Positions 27,435 through 36,986 are shown, counted from the first letter of the stretch. The stretch is 64,000 nucleotides of DNA from Pilimelia columellifera (GCF_039532605.1 NZ_BAAARY010000010.1:62001-126000), one strand, 5' to 3'. Program-made: numbers and translations. Notes: a model not told the origin generated them from the sequence alone.

Positions 27435-30400
27435 TCACCGCATCCGTTTGATGGCGCCCCGCAACCGGGCCATGTCCCGGCGACGCTTCTCGTTGGTGGC
27501 GCCCACGTACAGCAGCACCAGGCCAAGCGGGACGAGGATCAGCCACGGCCCGATGAGGACGAGCGCGTTGAGTGCCACGATCGTCGTCACCGCCGATCCC
27601 ACGACCACCGGCGCCCGCTGCCGGCGCACCGAGCCCGCGATGAGCGTGCCGACCGCCGCGAGCAGGAGCAGACCCTGCCGCAGCGCGCTGGTGTCGGTGG
27701 TGAGCACGATGACCAGCGTCGGGACGAAAGCTGAGATCAACGCCGGGCCGTAGGCCGTCCAGCTGCCCAGCTCCGGCCGGCGGCGCAGCTCCAACACCCC
27801 GATGAGCAGCGTCAACGCCGCGAACGGCAACGTGTACGCCTCCACCATGCCCACGTCCGCAACCCACATCAGCAGCCACCAGGCGACGGTTTCACAGCCG
27901 ATGGCCGTCCAGAACATCACCCGACGTTGGGCTTCGGACCGCCCTCGTCTGGTCGAGGCGATGCCGAGCACCGCGCCCCAGGCGGCAAGCACAGCGGCCA
28001 GGTGCCGGGTGGAGTCCATGGCGAGCAGCGCGGCCAGCACAGCGGCGGCGTGTCCGCTGTACTCGACCACCACTGCCTCGGTCCGCGACAGCGCCCGGCC
28101 GAGCCTCGGCAAGGTCGCCGAGGCGATCACCAGCGCCGCGCCGACGATCAGCACCCCGAACGCCGACCAGGCGCGGTCCCACCCCGCCGCCAGGCCGCCG
28201 GTGAGCACGAACGCCTGCGCTGCGGCGGCCGCGAACAGCCAACCCATGATCCGGGCCAGCGCCGTCCGCCCGGCCAACGCCGCCGTCACCCCCACCGCGG
28301 TCGCCCCGCCGAGCGTCAGCAGGGTCAGCGGTTTCGTGGCCAGGCTGCCGGCCAGACCGGCGCCACCAGCCGCCAACGCCACCACGAACGCCGCCACCCG
28401 GCTGGCCCGCACCGGGACCGTCCGGCCGGAGACCGCCGGCGGCGGCGTCAACGCCACCCCGAGCATGAGGACCGCGAAGACGGTCAACGCCGCCAGGGTG
28501 ACCGCCGGCCAGCCCAGCCGCAACCCCAGCGGTGCCACCAACAACGTCACCCCCAGACCCGGCAGGACAACCGGCGCGGGCCGCCCCGCCCGGCCGTACC
28601 GGAAACCGGCGGCCGCCAACACCGCCGCAAGGGTCAGCAGAACGGCGGCGAGCACGTCCGCGGGGCTGGCGTCGACGCGCTCGTGCAGCTGGCCCAACTC
28701 CGGCGGCGGACCCTGCCACACGCTGTTTAGGGTGAGGAACGGGGTGGTCAACGCCGCCCACAGCAGGGGCGCGAGGGCGGCGATCGCGAGCAGGTTCGGC
28801 AGCGCCGTCGCGGCGATCGCGCCCATCGGCGGGCGCAGCATCCAGCGCCGGGGCGACCGGTAGACCGGGCTCGGGTCCCTCGGCAGCGTGGTATGTTCCC
28901 GGATCAGCTCGGCGCAGACGCCGATGACCACCGCGACCGCCGCACAACCGGCCACGCCTCCGGTAGGCAGCGCCGCCACCGCGATCGACGTGGCGCCCAC
29001 CGCGAGCCCCGCCGACGCGTACGGCAGGTAGCGCCGGATCGACCGCCGCGCCACCGCCACAGCGACCAGACCGGCCACGGCGGTGGCCATACCGAGCCCC
29101 AGCGTCAGCTGGGCCGGCGCCCCCACCGCCGCGGCCGCGCTCGCCGCCGCCCCCGGCGCCGCGGCCAGCGTGACCGCCAGGCCGGCCCCGCCCAACCGGA
29201 GGGTGTCCCGCCGGCCGGTGCGGTTGAACCTCGCCTTCGCGATGACCGCCACCAGCAGCCCCAGCCCGGCGACGAAGGCGAGCGCCAGCGCGGTAGTCCA
29301 GGGCCGCACCAGGCCCGCCCCGATGGCGTGGGCGGCGACCGCCGCGGCCACCGCGGCCCGGGTCCGGCCGGCGCGCGCGTCGTCGGCCAGCACCGCCGCG
29401 ATCCCGTAGGCCGTCGCCACCGCCGCGTCGATGACGATCGTCGACCACCATGGCAGGCCGAACGCCGCCGGGACCGCCACCGTCGCCAGGGCGACGCACG
29501 CGCCGGCCGCGTCGTAGCTGAACGGCCGCGGCAGGATCACTGCCGCGGCCACCGCCAACAGCAGCAACGCCACCGGCGCCTGCCAGCCGTCCGGGCTCAC
29601 GCCCACCGACCCGAGCTCGCTGTGCCAGATCGGACCCGGCGCGACGAGGGCCCGCAGCCCGTCGCGCAGGGCCAGCACCGCCACGAACGCCGCGATGAGT
29701 CCGCCGGCCAACGCCACACCGATGGCCGGGCCCCGCCGCCATTGCTCGGGCAAGGCCCGGGAGCCGGCCGCCACCGCCAGCACGAACACCGCCGCCACCA
29801 CCAGCTCAGCCGACGGCGTCAGCAGGGTCGCCGCCCGGCCGAGCGCGGCGATGGTGGCCGCCACGGCAGCCGCAGCGGCCACGTCGGCGCCGTCCAACGC
29901 CTGGTCGGAGCGACGACGGGAGTCCCACAACGGCGCCAGCGGCACTGTCAGCGCCGCTGCCACCACCACGGCGCCCAGGCACATGTCCGCCCAGGTCGTG
30001 CCGCGCATCCCGATGGCCATGACGAGCGTCGCCAACGCGCCCAACACCCCGGACACCGTCAACGCCGCGCTGGGCATCCGGCGCCTGACCTGAGCGAACG
30101 CGCTGAACAGCAGGCCCGCGCCCACCAACACGGCCACCCCGGCGACCCGCGCGGGGCCGCCTGCCTGACCCGCTGACAACACGGCGGCGACCGTCCCCGG
30201 CAGCGCCAACGCGGCCAACGCGGCGCAGCCGTCCGCGACCAGGTCCGGGTCGACGCACCGGCGCGCCACCGTCCGCGCCGTGACCGCCACCATGGCCGCC
30301 GCCGCGGCCGTCACCAGCAGCACCGCGGCGGTCAGCTCCGGCCGGGTCAGCGAGGCGCTCGCGGCGAACAACGCCAGCAACCCGGCGCCGGTCAGGTGGG

Positions 30401-32177
30401 CCACCAGCGCCCGACGGCGCGGCGCGACCAGCGCCGCCGCCGCCAACGCCACCGCGAACCCCAGCGGCAGCCACGGCCCAACCAGCCACGGCAGGCCCCA
30501 GGACGCCGGCAGGCACAACGCCGTCACGACCACGCCGACCGTCAGCCACTCCCGCCGCCGTCCCGCCGCCAGCGCCGCGCCCGCGGCGACCGTGAGCAGC
30601 GCCGCGCTCAGCGCCACCTGCCAACCGCGTGGACCGACCGCGTCGGCGAGCCGCCCGGCGTACGCGTCCAGGTCGGCGTGCCAGGGCGGTCGGGCCGCGG
30701 CGAGGGCGGCGTTCGCCGCCGGCAGCGCCGCGGTCAGCGTCGCCACCCCGGCGGCGGTGATGGCCGCCACAACACCCCACCGGGCGCCGCGCCGCGACGA
30801 CCCCGGCACCGCCCAGGTCGCCAGCGCGCCGACGCACACCACCGCGGAGAGGGTCAGCATCGCCTGACTTGGCGCCCCCACCATGGCGGCCCGTGCCGCC
30901 ACCGCCAGGACCGTCGCGGTCAGCAGCGCCGTCGCGGCGTCGCCGAGCGCGTCGTCGCGGCCGGCGACGCGGGCGCCGGCGACCCCGAGCCCGGCGGCCA
31001 GCACCGCGGCGGCGCCCGCGCCGAGCAGCGTCGTCGCGTCGCCGGCCGCCACCAACGCCGCCGCCGCGAAGGCCAGCGCGGCGGTCAGGGCCAGCCCGTA
31101 CAGCACCCACCCGGTCTCGGTGAGCCAGAACCTGCCGGGCGCCCGGGGTTCGGCCGGCGCCGCCGGCGGCGCCAGGCGTCGGGCTGGGGCGCCGCCGCCG
31201 CTGACGACCGCGTCCGCCTCCTCCGGGTCGCTCTCGGGACGTGACGGGACCGCCGGGGCGGGCCGCGGAGCGTGGGCCCACCGCGACAACCGGCCCGGCA
31301 GCAGCCGGATCAACGTCAGGTCGATGGCGGCCACCGCGGCCAGCGCCACCGCCCAGGTGGCGTCGCCGGGCAGCCAGGGACGCAGCAGCAGCGGCAGCAC
31401 CGGCTGCGCCGCCAACAGGGTGGCGTACCGGGGGACGTACAAGCCGGTCCGGCGGGCGTACCAGGCCGCGACCGCGACCGTGACCGCCAGGACCAGCGCC
31501 GCGTACGTCTCGCCCGGCATGGGGCGTAGCCGGAAACCCGGCACCGTCCACAACGCGGTTCCCACCAGCGGCACCATGAGCAGACCGACGGCGGCGACAG
31601 TCTCGGCGGTGGCGGCCAGGCCGCGCGCGAGCAGGCGTGGTGGGATGCTCAGGGTCGCGATGGTCGCGGCGAGCAGGATCGCCGTCCTGGTCACCGCCCC
31701 CAGCGTCGTGATCGCCAGGCCGGCGAAGACGATGGCCGACACGCCCAGCAGCAGGGCGCCGAGCACCAGCAGAACCGTCTGGACCGACCCGGACGAGGTT
31801 TCCGGCGGGGCGTGGCCGTCGTCGGCCTGCCGTGGTGGCTGTCGTTGCCGAGGCGGCGCCACCGGCGGCAGCGGGCCGGGCGCCCGCCGGACGACCCGCC
31901 GGCGTCGGGCGACCTTGCGCCCTGATCCGAACTCGTGCCGCAGCCGGTCGTCCTGGGCGTTGGCGAGCATGGTGCGTCGGTGCATCGCCGCCTGGATCTT
32001 CGAGCTGAGATCGGTGCGTTGTTGCTGGATGGCGACGTCCCGGGCGGCCAGCTCGGCGATCTCCCGATCGATGTCGGACAGCGCTGTGGCCACCGACCCT
32101 GGCGCGGCCCCGCAGTGCGGGCAGATCCGGGCCGGATCGGCCGCTCCGCCGCAGGTCGGGCAAGTCTCGGCACGCAT
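27435..32177 (-). CDS. Giant zinc-ribbon multi-pass membrane protein (1,580 aa)
   Basis: 1,580 residues, ATG at 32177 after GGAGG. Residues 6-22 form a CxxC-x9-CxxC zinc ribbon (CPTCGG and CPHCG). Residues 30-75 are predicted coiled coil (DIDREIAELAARDVAIQQQ). A basic, proline-rich linker to about residue 125 follows. The remaining 1,450 residues are a near-continuous series of alanine-, leucine- and valine-rich hydrophobic segments, by eye 40 or more helices, with only short polar loops. The C-terminal tail is basic (RRDMARLRGAIKRM). I recognise no transporter or enzyme motif. The gene occupies 4.7 kb between purE and the UDP-glucose dehydrogenase gene. It resembles large uncharacterised actinobacterial membrane proteins; function unknown. 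Confidence 0.88.
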   Translation of the reverse strand: MRAETCPTCGGAADPARICPHCGAAPGSVATALSDIDREIAELAARDVAIQQQRTDLSSKIQAAMHRRTMLANAQDDRLRHEFGSGRKVARRRRVVRRAPGPLPPVAPPRQRQPPRQADDGHAPPETSSGSVQTVLLVLGALLLGVSAIVFAGLAITTLGAVTRTAILLAATIATLSIPPRLLARGLAATAETVAAVGLLMVPLVGTALWTVPGFRLRPMPGETYAALVLAVTVAVAAWYARRTGLYVPRYATLLAAQPVLPLLLRPWLPGDATWAVALAAVAAIDLTLIRLLPGRLSRWAHAPRPAPAVPSRPESDPEEADAVVSGGGAPARRLAPPAAPAEPRAPGRFWLTETGWVLYGLALTAALAFAAAALVAAGDATTLLGAGAAAVLAAGLGVAGARVAGRDDALGDAATALLTATVLAVAARAAMVGAPSQAMLTLSAVVCVGALATWAVPGSSRRGARWGVVAAITAAGVATLTAALPAANAALAAARPPWHADLDAYAGRLADAVGPRGWQVALSAALLTVAAGAALAAGRRREWLTVGVVVTALCLPASWGLPWLVGPWLPLGFAVALAAAALVAPRRRALVAHLTGAGLLALFAASASLTRPELTAAVLLVTAAAAAMVAVTARTVARRCVDPDLVADGCAALAALALPGTVAAVLSAGQAGGPARVAGVAVLVGAGLLFSAFAQVRRRMPSAALTVSGVLGALATLVMAIGMRGTTWADMCLGAVVVAAALTVPLAPLWDSRRRSDQALDGADVAAAAAVAATIAALGRAATLLTPSAELVVAAVFVLAVAAGSRALPEQWRRGPAIGVALAGGLIAAFVAVLALRDGLRALVAPGPIWHSELGSVGVSPDGWQAPVALLLLAVAAAVILPRPFSYDAAGACVALATVAVPAAFGLPWWSTIVIDAAVATAYGIAAVLADDARAGRTRAAVAAAVAAHAIGAGLVRPWTTALALAFVAGLGLLVAVIAKARFNRTGRRDTLRLGGAGLAVTLAAAPGAAASAAAAVGAPAQLTLGLGMATAVAGLVAVAVARRSIRRYLPYASAGLAVGATSIAVAALPTGGVAGCAAVAVVIGVCAELIREHTTLPRDPSPVYRSPRRWMLRPPMGAIAATALPNLLAIAALAPLLWAALTTPFLTLNSVWQGPPPELGQLHERVDASPADVLAAVLLTLAAVLAAAGFRYGRAGRPAPVVLPGLGVTLLVAPLGLRLGWPAVTLAALTVFAVLMLGVALTPPPAVSGRTVPVRASRVAAFVVALAAGGAGLAGSLATKPLTLLTLGGATAVGVTAALAGRTALARIMGWLFAAAAAQAFVLTGGLAAGWDRAWSAFGVLIVGAALVIASATLPRLGRALSRTEAVVVEYSGHAAAVLAALLAMDSTRHLAAVLAAWGAVLGIASTRRGRSEAQRRVMFWTAIGCETVAWWLLMWVADVGMVEAYTLPFAALTLLIGVLELRRRPELGSWTAYGPALISAFVPTLVIVLTTDTSALRQGLLLLAAVGTLIAGSVRRQRAPVVVGSAVTTIVALNALVLIGPWLILVPLGLVLLYVGATNEKRRRDMARLRGAIKRMR

Positions 32178-32277
32178 GGCACCTCCGGGCCGACGGTCGC
32201 GACCGTGCCGCCGTTCGCGGCCGGGCGCTCATCCGCAGTGGACTCTACCCACGGCGTTACCGAGAGAATGCCCTGCG

Positions 32278-32339
32278 CGTCCGACAAAATGAAGCCCCCG
32301 GGTGACCTCGCGGTCGCTCCCGGGGGCGATTGTCGGACG
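32278..32339 (-). terminator. Terminator downstream of UDP-glucose dehydrogenase gene
   Basis: An outer 10-bp stem (CGTCCGACAA at 32278-32287 with TTGTCGGACG at 32330-32339) encloses an inner GCCCCCGGG/CCCGGGGGC stem. It starts 13 bp after the stop at 32352 and ends about 100 bp before the start of the giant membrane gene on the same strand, so those two genes are probably separate transcripts. Confidence 0.75.
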
Positions 32340-32351
32340 TGACCTGCGGCG

Positions 32352-33779
32352 TTACGGTCGACCCATGCCGCGGTAGGTCCAGCCGGCCTGGCTCCACAGC
32401 GCCGGGTCCAGGCAGTTCCGGCCGTCGATGACCTTCCGCGCCGAGACCAGCTCGCCGAGAGCGTGCGGGTCGGCGTGCCGGAAGTCCGCCCACTCGGTGA
32501 GCACACAGACCAGGTCAGCGCCGGTGACGGCGTCGGTGAGGGTCTTGACATAGCCGAGGTCGGGCTGGACGAGCCGGGCGTTGTCCATGCCCTGCGGGTC
32601 GTAGACGCGTACCTGCGCCCCGGCCTTGTCGAGCATCGCGGCCACCGACAGGGCGGGCGCGTCGCGGACGTCGTCGGAGTTGGGTTTGAAGGTGGCGCCG
32701 AGGACGGCGATCCTGGTTCCGGACAGGTCCGGGCCGGCGGGGCCCGGCGGGCGTTCCAGCAGCTCTGCGGCGACCTGGACGACCCGGCTGCGCCGCCGCA
32801 GGTTGATGAGGTCGACCTCGTGTAGGAATCGCAACGCTTCGCCGGCGCCAAGTTCCTGGGCCCGGGCCTGGAACGCGCGGATGTCCTTCGGGAGGCAGCC
32901 GCCCCCGAAACCGACCCCGGCCTGGAGGAAGCGGTTACCGATCCGGGGGTCGTAGCCGATCGCGCGGGCGAGCTGGGTGACGTCGCCGCCGGCGACCTCG
33001 CACACCTCGGCCATCGCGTTGATGAACGAGATCTTGGTGGCGAGGAAGGCGTTCGCCGCGACCTTGACCAGCTCGGCGGTGGCGAAGTCGGTGACGACGA
33101 CCGGGACCTCCCGATCCTCGGTGGCGGCCAGGTCGAAGACGCCCTTGTGGGCGGCGTAGAGCATCGAGTTCGCCCAGTCGCTTTTGACGCCGACGACGAT
33201 CCGGTTGGGGCGCAGCACGTCCTCGACGGCGAAGCCCTCCTGGAGGAACTCGGGGCTCCACGCCACCTCGACGCCCAGCGCGGGGTCGACCTGGCGGGCG
33301 ACCAGCTGCTCCACCCACTCGGCGGTGCCCACCGGGACCGTCGACTTGCCGACCACGAGCGCCTTGCGGGTGAGCTGCTTGGCCAGGCTGGTCACCGCCG
33401 CCTCGACGTACGACAGGTCCGCGCCCATGCCGTCGGCGCGCTGCGGGGTGCCCACGCAGATGAAGTGGACGTCGCCGTGCTCGGCGACCTCGGCCATGTC
33501 GGTGGTGAAGCGCAGCCGGCCAGCGGCGAGGTTACGGCGCAGCAGCTCCGGCAGGCCGTGCTCGTGGAACGGCACCTCGCCCGACGCGAGTCGGTGGATC
33601 TTGTCCTCGTCGACGTCGAAGCCGACCACCTCGTAACCCAGCTCGGCGAAGCAGATCGCGTACGTCGCGCCCAGGTAGCCGGTGCCCAGGAAGCACAGCC
33701 GTGGCCGGGACGCCCCCGAAGGTGGGGTCACCGGGATCAACGGTGGCACGGCCTGGCTGCTCGGGTACGGGATGGTCAC
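32352..33779 (-). CDS. ugd: UDP-glucose 6-dehydrogenase
   Basis: 475 residues, GTG start with GGAG five bases upstream. It oxidises UDP-glucose twice with NAD to UDP-glucuronate, a precursor of surface and capsule polysaccharides and of some glycosylated metabolites. The NAD-binding motif FLGTGYLGATYA follows a proline-rich 25-residue leader. The catalytic cysteine is in GFGGGCLPKDIRAF. ATFKPNSDDVRDAPAL belongs to the C-terminal UDP-binding domain. UDP-mannose-type dehydrogenases share the fold, so the sugar is assigned by overall similarity. No polysaccharide cluster surrounds it. Confidence 0.93.
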   Translation of the reverse strand: MTIPYPSSQAVPPLIPVTPPSGASRPRLCFLGTGYLGATYAICFAELGYEVVGFDVDEDKIHRLASGEVPFHEHGLPELLRRNLAAGRLRFTTDMAEVAEHGDVHFICVGTPQRADGMGADLSYVEAAVTSLAKQLTRKALVVGKSTVPVGTAEWVEQLVARQVDPALGVEVAWSPEFLQEGFAVEDVLRPNRIVVGVKSDWANSMLYAAHKGVFDLAATEDREVPVVVTDFATAELVKVAANAFLATKISFINAMAEVCEVAGGDVTQLARAIGYDPRIGNRFLQAGVGFGGGCLPKDIRAFQARAQELGAGEALRFLHEVDLINLRRRSRVVQVAAELLERPPGPAGPDLSGTRIAVLGATFKPNSDDVRDAPALSVAAMLDKAGAQVRVYDPQGMDNARLVQPDLGYVKTLTDAVTGADLVCVLTEWADFRHADPHALGELVSARKVIDGRNCLDPALWSQAGWTYRGMGRP

Positions 33780-33890
33780 GTTGTCTCCGCTCGCTCACCG
33801 GGATCGAGTAGCTGATCTCGCCCTCCGGACTTAGGTAGCTAGTCGGTATCCTCACATCCGGCGTACTCCGGAGAGAAGTGAGGGACCGTG

Positions 33891-35060
33891 ATGACGGCGG
33901 GTCAGGCAGCGGGTTTGTATGAATTGCCGGAGGAGCATCGGGAGATCCGGCAGGCGGTTCGAGACGTTTGTGATGCCAAGGTGCGGCCAAACGCCGCAGA
34001 AGCCGACGAGAACAGCGAGTTCCCCCGCAAGTCGTACGAAGCGCTTGTTTCGGCGGATTTCCACGCGCCACACATCCCGGAGCAGTACGGCGGCGCCGGC
34101 GCTGACGCGCTCGCGACCGTCCTCGTCATCGAAGAAGTGGCCCGGGCCTGCGCGGCGTCCTCGCTCATCCCCGCCGTCAACAAGCTCGGGACCCTGCCGC
34201 TGCTGCTCGGCGCGTCCGAGGAGCTCAAGCAGAGGTACCTGCCGCCGGTCGCCCGCGGCGAGGCCATGTTCTCCTACTGCCTCTCCGAGCCCGAAGCCGG
34301 CAGCGACGCCGTGTCGATGACCACCCGCGCCGACCAGGACGGCGACCACTACGTCCTCAATGGCGTCAAGCGCTGGATCACCAACGCCGGCGAGTCCGAG
34401 TACTACACCGTCTTCGCCGTCACCGAGGCCGGCGCGCGCTCCCGTGGCATCTCCGCCTTCGTCGTCGAGAAGTCTGACGAAGGTGTCTCGTTCGGGGCGC
34501 CGGAGAAGAAACTCGGCATCAAGGGCTCGCCGACCCGCGAGGTGTACTTCGACAACGTCCGGATCCCCGCCGACCGGCTCATCGGCCCGCTCGGCGGCGG
34601 CTTCGCCCTGGCCATGCAGACCCTCGACCACACCCGGGTCACCATCGCCGCCCAGGCCCTGGGCATCGGACAAGGGGCGCTCGACTACGCCCTCGGGTAC
34701 GCCCTCGAACGGCAGCAGTTCGGCAAGGCCATCGCCGAGTTCCAGGGCATCCAGTTCATGCTCGCCGACATGGGCATGAAGCTGGAGGCGGCCCGGCAGC
34801 TCACCTACGCCGCCGCCGGCAGGTCCGAGCGCTCGGACGCCGATCTGACGTACTTCGGCGCCGCCGCCAAGTGTTTCGCCGCCGACGTGGCCATGGAGGT
34901 CACCACGGACGCGGTGCAGATCCTCGGCGGATACGGGTACACCAAGGACTACCCGGTCGAGCGGATGATGCGTGACGCGAAGATCACCCAGATTTACGAG
35001 GGCACGAACCAGGTGCAGCGGATCGTCATGGCCAGGCAGCTGTTGAAGGGCCTCGGCTGA
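33891..35060 (+). CDS. Acyl-CoA dehydrogenase, FadE25-like
   Basis: 389 residues from the ATG at 33891, six bases after GAGGG; the GTG just before it (33888) is the alternative. It is an FAD-dependent enzyme of beta-oxidation. Family signatures are SYCLSEPEAGSDAVSM, KRWITNAG and GYGYTKDYPVERMMRDAK. The catalytic base is the glutamate in TQIYEGTNQVQR. The sequence follows mycobacterial FadE25 closely by eye (for example SLIPAVNKLGT). In M. tuberculosis fadE25 directly follows purE, whereas here the giant membrane gene and ugd intervene. It is divergent from ugd across about 110 bp. Confidence 0.95.
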   Translation: MTAGQAAGLYELPEEHREIRQAVRDVCDAKVRPNAAEADENSEFPRKSYEALVSADFHAPHIPEQYGGAGADALATVLVIEEVARACAASSLIPAVNKLGTLPLLLGASEELKQRYLPPVARGEAMFSYCLSEPEAGSDAVSMTTRADQDGDHYVLNGVKRWITNAGESEYYTVFAVTEAGARSRGISAFVVEKSDEGVSFGAPEKKLGIKGSPTREVYFDNVRIPADRLIGPLGGGFALAMQTLDHTRVTIAAQALGIGQGALDYALGYALERQQFGKAIAEFQGIQFMLADMGMKLEAARQLTYAAAGRSERSDADLTYFGAAAKCFAADVAMEVTTDAVQILGGYGYTKDYPVERMMRDAKITQIYEGTNQVQRIVMARQLLKGLG

Positions 35061-35252
35061 GGCACACAATAACGTTCGAGTCGATGCTGGACAGCGCGGG
35101 TGGCGCTCGCGACCATCACGTGCGGCGACCACGTGCCGTTGCTGTGGCACGCGGCCGCCGGCGGTGGGCCTCGTCGTGCTGGTCGTCGGCCTGCGCCTCA
35201 TCGCGGGCAGGCGTGGTGGGCTGGTCCTGATTTGACCGAGATGGCCGTTGGC
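35061..35252. other. Short convergent gap with a possible decayed membrane-protein tail
   Basis: 192 bp between the acyl-CoA dehydrogenase and AHSA1 genes. On the plus strand one frame ending at a TGA near 35235 reads a hydrophobic stretch (VGLVVLVVGLRLIAGRRGG) but has no credible start. It may be a remnant or chance. No hairpin stands out. Confidence 0.3.
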
Positions 35253-35738
35253 TCAGGAGGCGAGTAGTTCGTCGATCTGGTTGATCGCCGCCGTGGCCCC
35301 CTCGACCATGCCCATGTCCAGCACTTGCTGCAACGCTTCGGCTGAGGCGTACGTGGCCAGGTAGGTCGCTCTGGCGCCACCGCCGTGGGGGGTGAAGGAG
35401 TAGGTGTTCTTGGCCACCGGCAGGTCCGGGTTCGGGTTGAAGTCGATGTCGGCGAAGCCGTCATCGAAGGCGAAGCTACGCGGCTCGTCAACGGCGGTGA
35501 CGAGCCAGTAGCCGGCGAACTTCTCGCCGTTCGGGCCGGTCATGAAGTAGGTGACGCGCCCCCCGGGCCGCAGGTCGTGGTCGACGAACGTCGCCGGGTA
35601 CGTCGGTGGCCCCCAGACCCTCTCCAACTGACGCGGGTCGGCGTAGATCTGCCAGACGCGCTCGACCGGCGCGGCAAAGTCAGCGGTCACGGTCAAGGTG
35701 AGGTTTTCGAGATCCTGTTTGATGTCGGTCACGGGCAT
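35253..35738 (-). CDS. SRPBCC/AHSA1 family protein
   Basis: 161 residues of the START/Bet v1-like fold. The signature N-terminal AAPVERVWQIYADPRQLERVW and central PGGRVTYFMTGPNGEKF are typical of the AHSA1 subgroup. These proteins bind hydrophobic ligands; the name 'activator of Hsp90 ATPase' reflects homology only, as bacteria rarely use that role. The gene follows the ArsR gene by three bases on the same strand, a very common actinobacterial ArsR-AHSA1 operon. Function probably tied to whatever the regulator senses. Confidence 0.92.
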   Translation of the reverse strand: MPVTDIKQDLENLTLTVTADFAAPVERVWQIYADPRQLERVWGPPTYPATFVDHDLRPGGRVTYFMTGPNGEKFAGYWLVTAVDEPRSFAFDDGFADIDFNPNPDLPVAKNTYSFTPHGGGARATYLATYASAEALQQVLDMGMVEGATAAINQIDELLAS

Positions 35739-35741
35739 GGC

Positions 35742-36083
35742 TCAGTCCTCCAGGTCGGGTTCGGTTGCGAGGAGCAGGTCGATACGGTCGATGCGACCGC
35801 GCCAGATCTGCTCCAGTTCGGTGAGCATGGATGTCACCGACCTCACAGCTTCCACATCGCCGCTGGCCAGTTGCTCCCGGCCGCTGCGCCGTTTCGTCAG
35901 CAGTCCAGCTTTTTCCAGCACGGCGACGTGCTTCTGCACCGCGGCGAAGCTCATGTCGTACTTGGCCGCGAGCGTGGATACCGAGTGCTCCCCGGCCAGC
36001 ACCCGGCGCAGGATGTCCCGCCGGGTGCGGTCGGCGAGCGCGTGGAACAGGGCGTCCGCCCGGTCTGCGCTCTCCTCGGTCAC
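35742..36083 (-). CDS. ArsR family transcriptional repressor
   Basis: 113 residues from the GTG at 36083. The winged helix is complete: LFHALADRTRRDILRRVLAGEHSV, then TLAAKYDMSFAAVQKHVAVLEKAGLL. There are no metal-binding cysteines, placing it in the ArsR subgroup paired with AHSA1 proteins. The start was chosen because a near-consensus promoter ends six bases upstream, giving a leaderless message; an upstream in-frame TTG lies inside that promoter. It probably binds the palindrome within its own promoter and represses itself and the AHSA1 gene. Confidence 0.9.
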   Translation of the reverse strand: MTEESADRADALFHALADRTRRDILRRVLAGEHSVSTLAAKYDMSFAAVQKHVAVLEKAGLLTKRRSGREQLASGDVEAVRSVTSMLTELEQIWRGRIDRIDLLLATEPDLED

Positions 36084-36089
36084 TGACCT

Positions 36090-36120
36090 AATATACAACC
36101 GATCGGTTGTGTGTTGTCAA
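36090..36120 (-). promoter_or_regulatory. ArsR promoter with operator palindrome in the spacer
   Basis: On the minus strand a -35 TTGACA (36120-36115) and -10 TGTATA (36097-36092) are 17 bp apart; the overlapping TATATT (36095-36090) is an alternative -10. The perfect 16-bp palindrome ACAACCGATCGGTTGT (36095-36110) fills the spacer. Transcription would start at or next to the GTG at 36083. Bound repressor would block polymerase directly. The -35 box also overlaps the stop region of the AraC-type gene upstream. Confidence 0.75.
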
Positions 36121-36986
36121 GGTTGCCTGGTTGACTCGACCGGAATCCAGAGTTGAGCTTGTGCTTCCGTGCCAGCCGCCGACAGCCGGACGCGGAGTAG
36201 CTCGGGCCCTGGCCTGCTCTGGTAGGGGTTCGACGGGAACCATTCGGTGAACACATCCCGCCAGAGATGCTGCAACGCCTCCGGGAAGCGGCCGGAGCTG
36301 TCGAAAACAGCCCAGGCCCCCGCCGCCACATCGAGACTGTCCAGACCGGCCGGCGGTTCGGCGGTCGTGGCCACCCCGTGGAAATAGTCCAGTTCGGTGC
36401 CTTCGGCCCGACTGGCGTCCAGGTTGACGCTTGCGCTAATGATGCCGTTCGGCTCGGCGTCGGACAAGGACTCGATCCGCTGAAGCTCCTCCCGCCCGAT
36501 GCTTCGGATGAAGTCCGCGATCGTTGGATTGATCCCTTCGTGGACGAGCGGGACCCTGGCCTTCTTTCCGACGACGCGGAACTCGTCGCGTTCGACGATC
36601 TGATACTGCATGCTGCTGCTCCCTTCGACGATGAGACGGAAGGACATCCGAGGTTGCGAGCGCAGCGGCGCGCCGACCCGGCGAGCCTCGCCCGGTCCGA
36701 CCCCGTGCACAGCGCGGAACGCCCGTGCCAGGGACTCTCCGGAGCTGTAGCCGTAGCGCACCGCGATCTCGAGCAGCGTCACCCGTCCGGCGAGCACCTC
36801 CGCCCCCGCGACGGTCATCCGGCGACGCCGGATGTACTCGGAGAGCGGCATTCCGGCCAGCGAGGAGAACAGCCGCCGTAGGTGGTACTCCGACGTCACC
36901 ACGATCCTGGCGAGTTCGGCCGGATCGATGTGGCCGTCCAGATGTTCCTCGATGTGGCCCATAGCCGCGTTGAGCCGTTCCAGCAC
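36117..36986 (-). CDS. AraC family regulator with GyrI-like effector domain
   Basis: 289 residues, GTG start after GGGAGGGAG. Residues 1-100 hold the two helix-turn-helix motifs of AraC/XylS (ELARIVVTSEYHLRRLFSSL and LLEIAVRYGYSSGESLARAF). Residues about 125-285 form a GyrI-like small-molecule binding domain (YQIVERDEFRVVGKKARVP), as in Rob/TipAL-type multidrug-responsive regulators. It is transcribed toward the ArsR gene and its stop lies within that gene's -35 box. Likely an activator responding to a hydrophobic compound; the targets are unknown. Confidence 0.92.
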   Translation of the reverse strand: MLERLNAAMGHIEEHLDGHIDPAELARIVVTSEYHLRRLFSSLAGMPLSEYIRRRRMTVAGAEVLAGRVTLLEIAVRYGYSSGESLARAFRAVHGVGPGEARRVGAPLRSQPRMSFRLIVEGSSSMQYQIVERDEFRVVGKKARVPLVHEGINPTIADFIRSIGREELQRIESLSDAEPNGIISASVNLDASRAEGTELDYFHGVATTAEPPAGLDSLDVAAGAWAVFDSSGRFPEALQHLWRDVFTEWFPSNPYQSRPGPELLRVRLSAAGTEAQAQLWIPVESTRQP

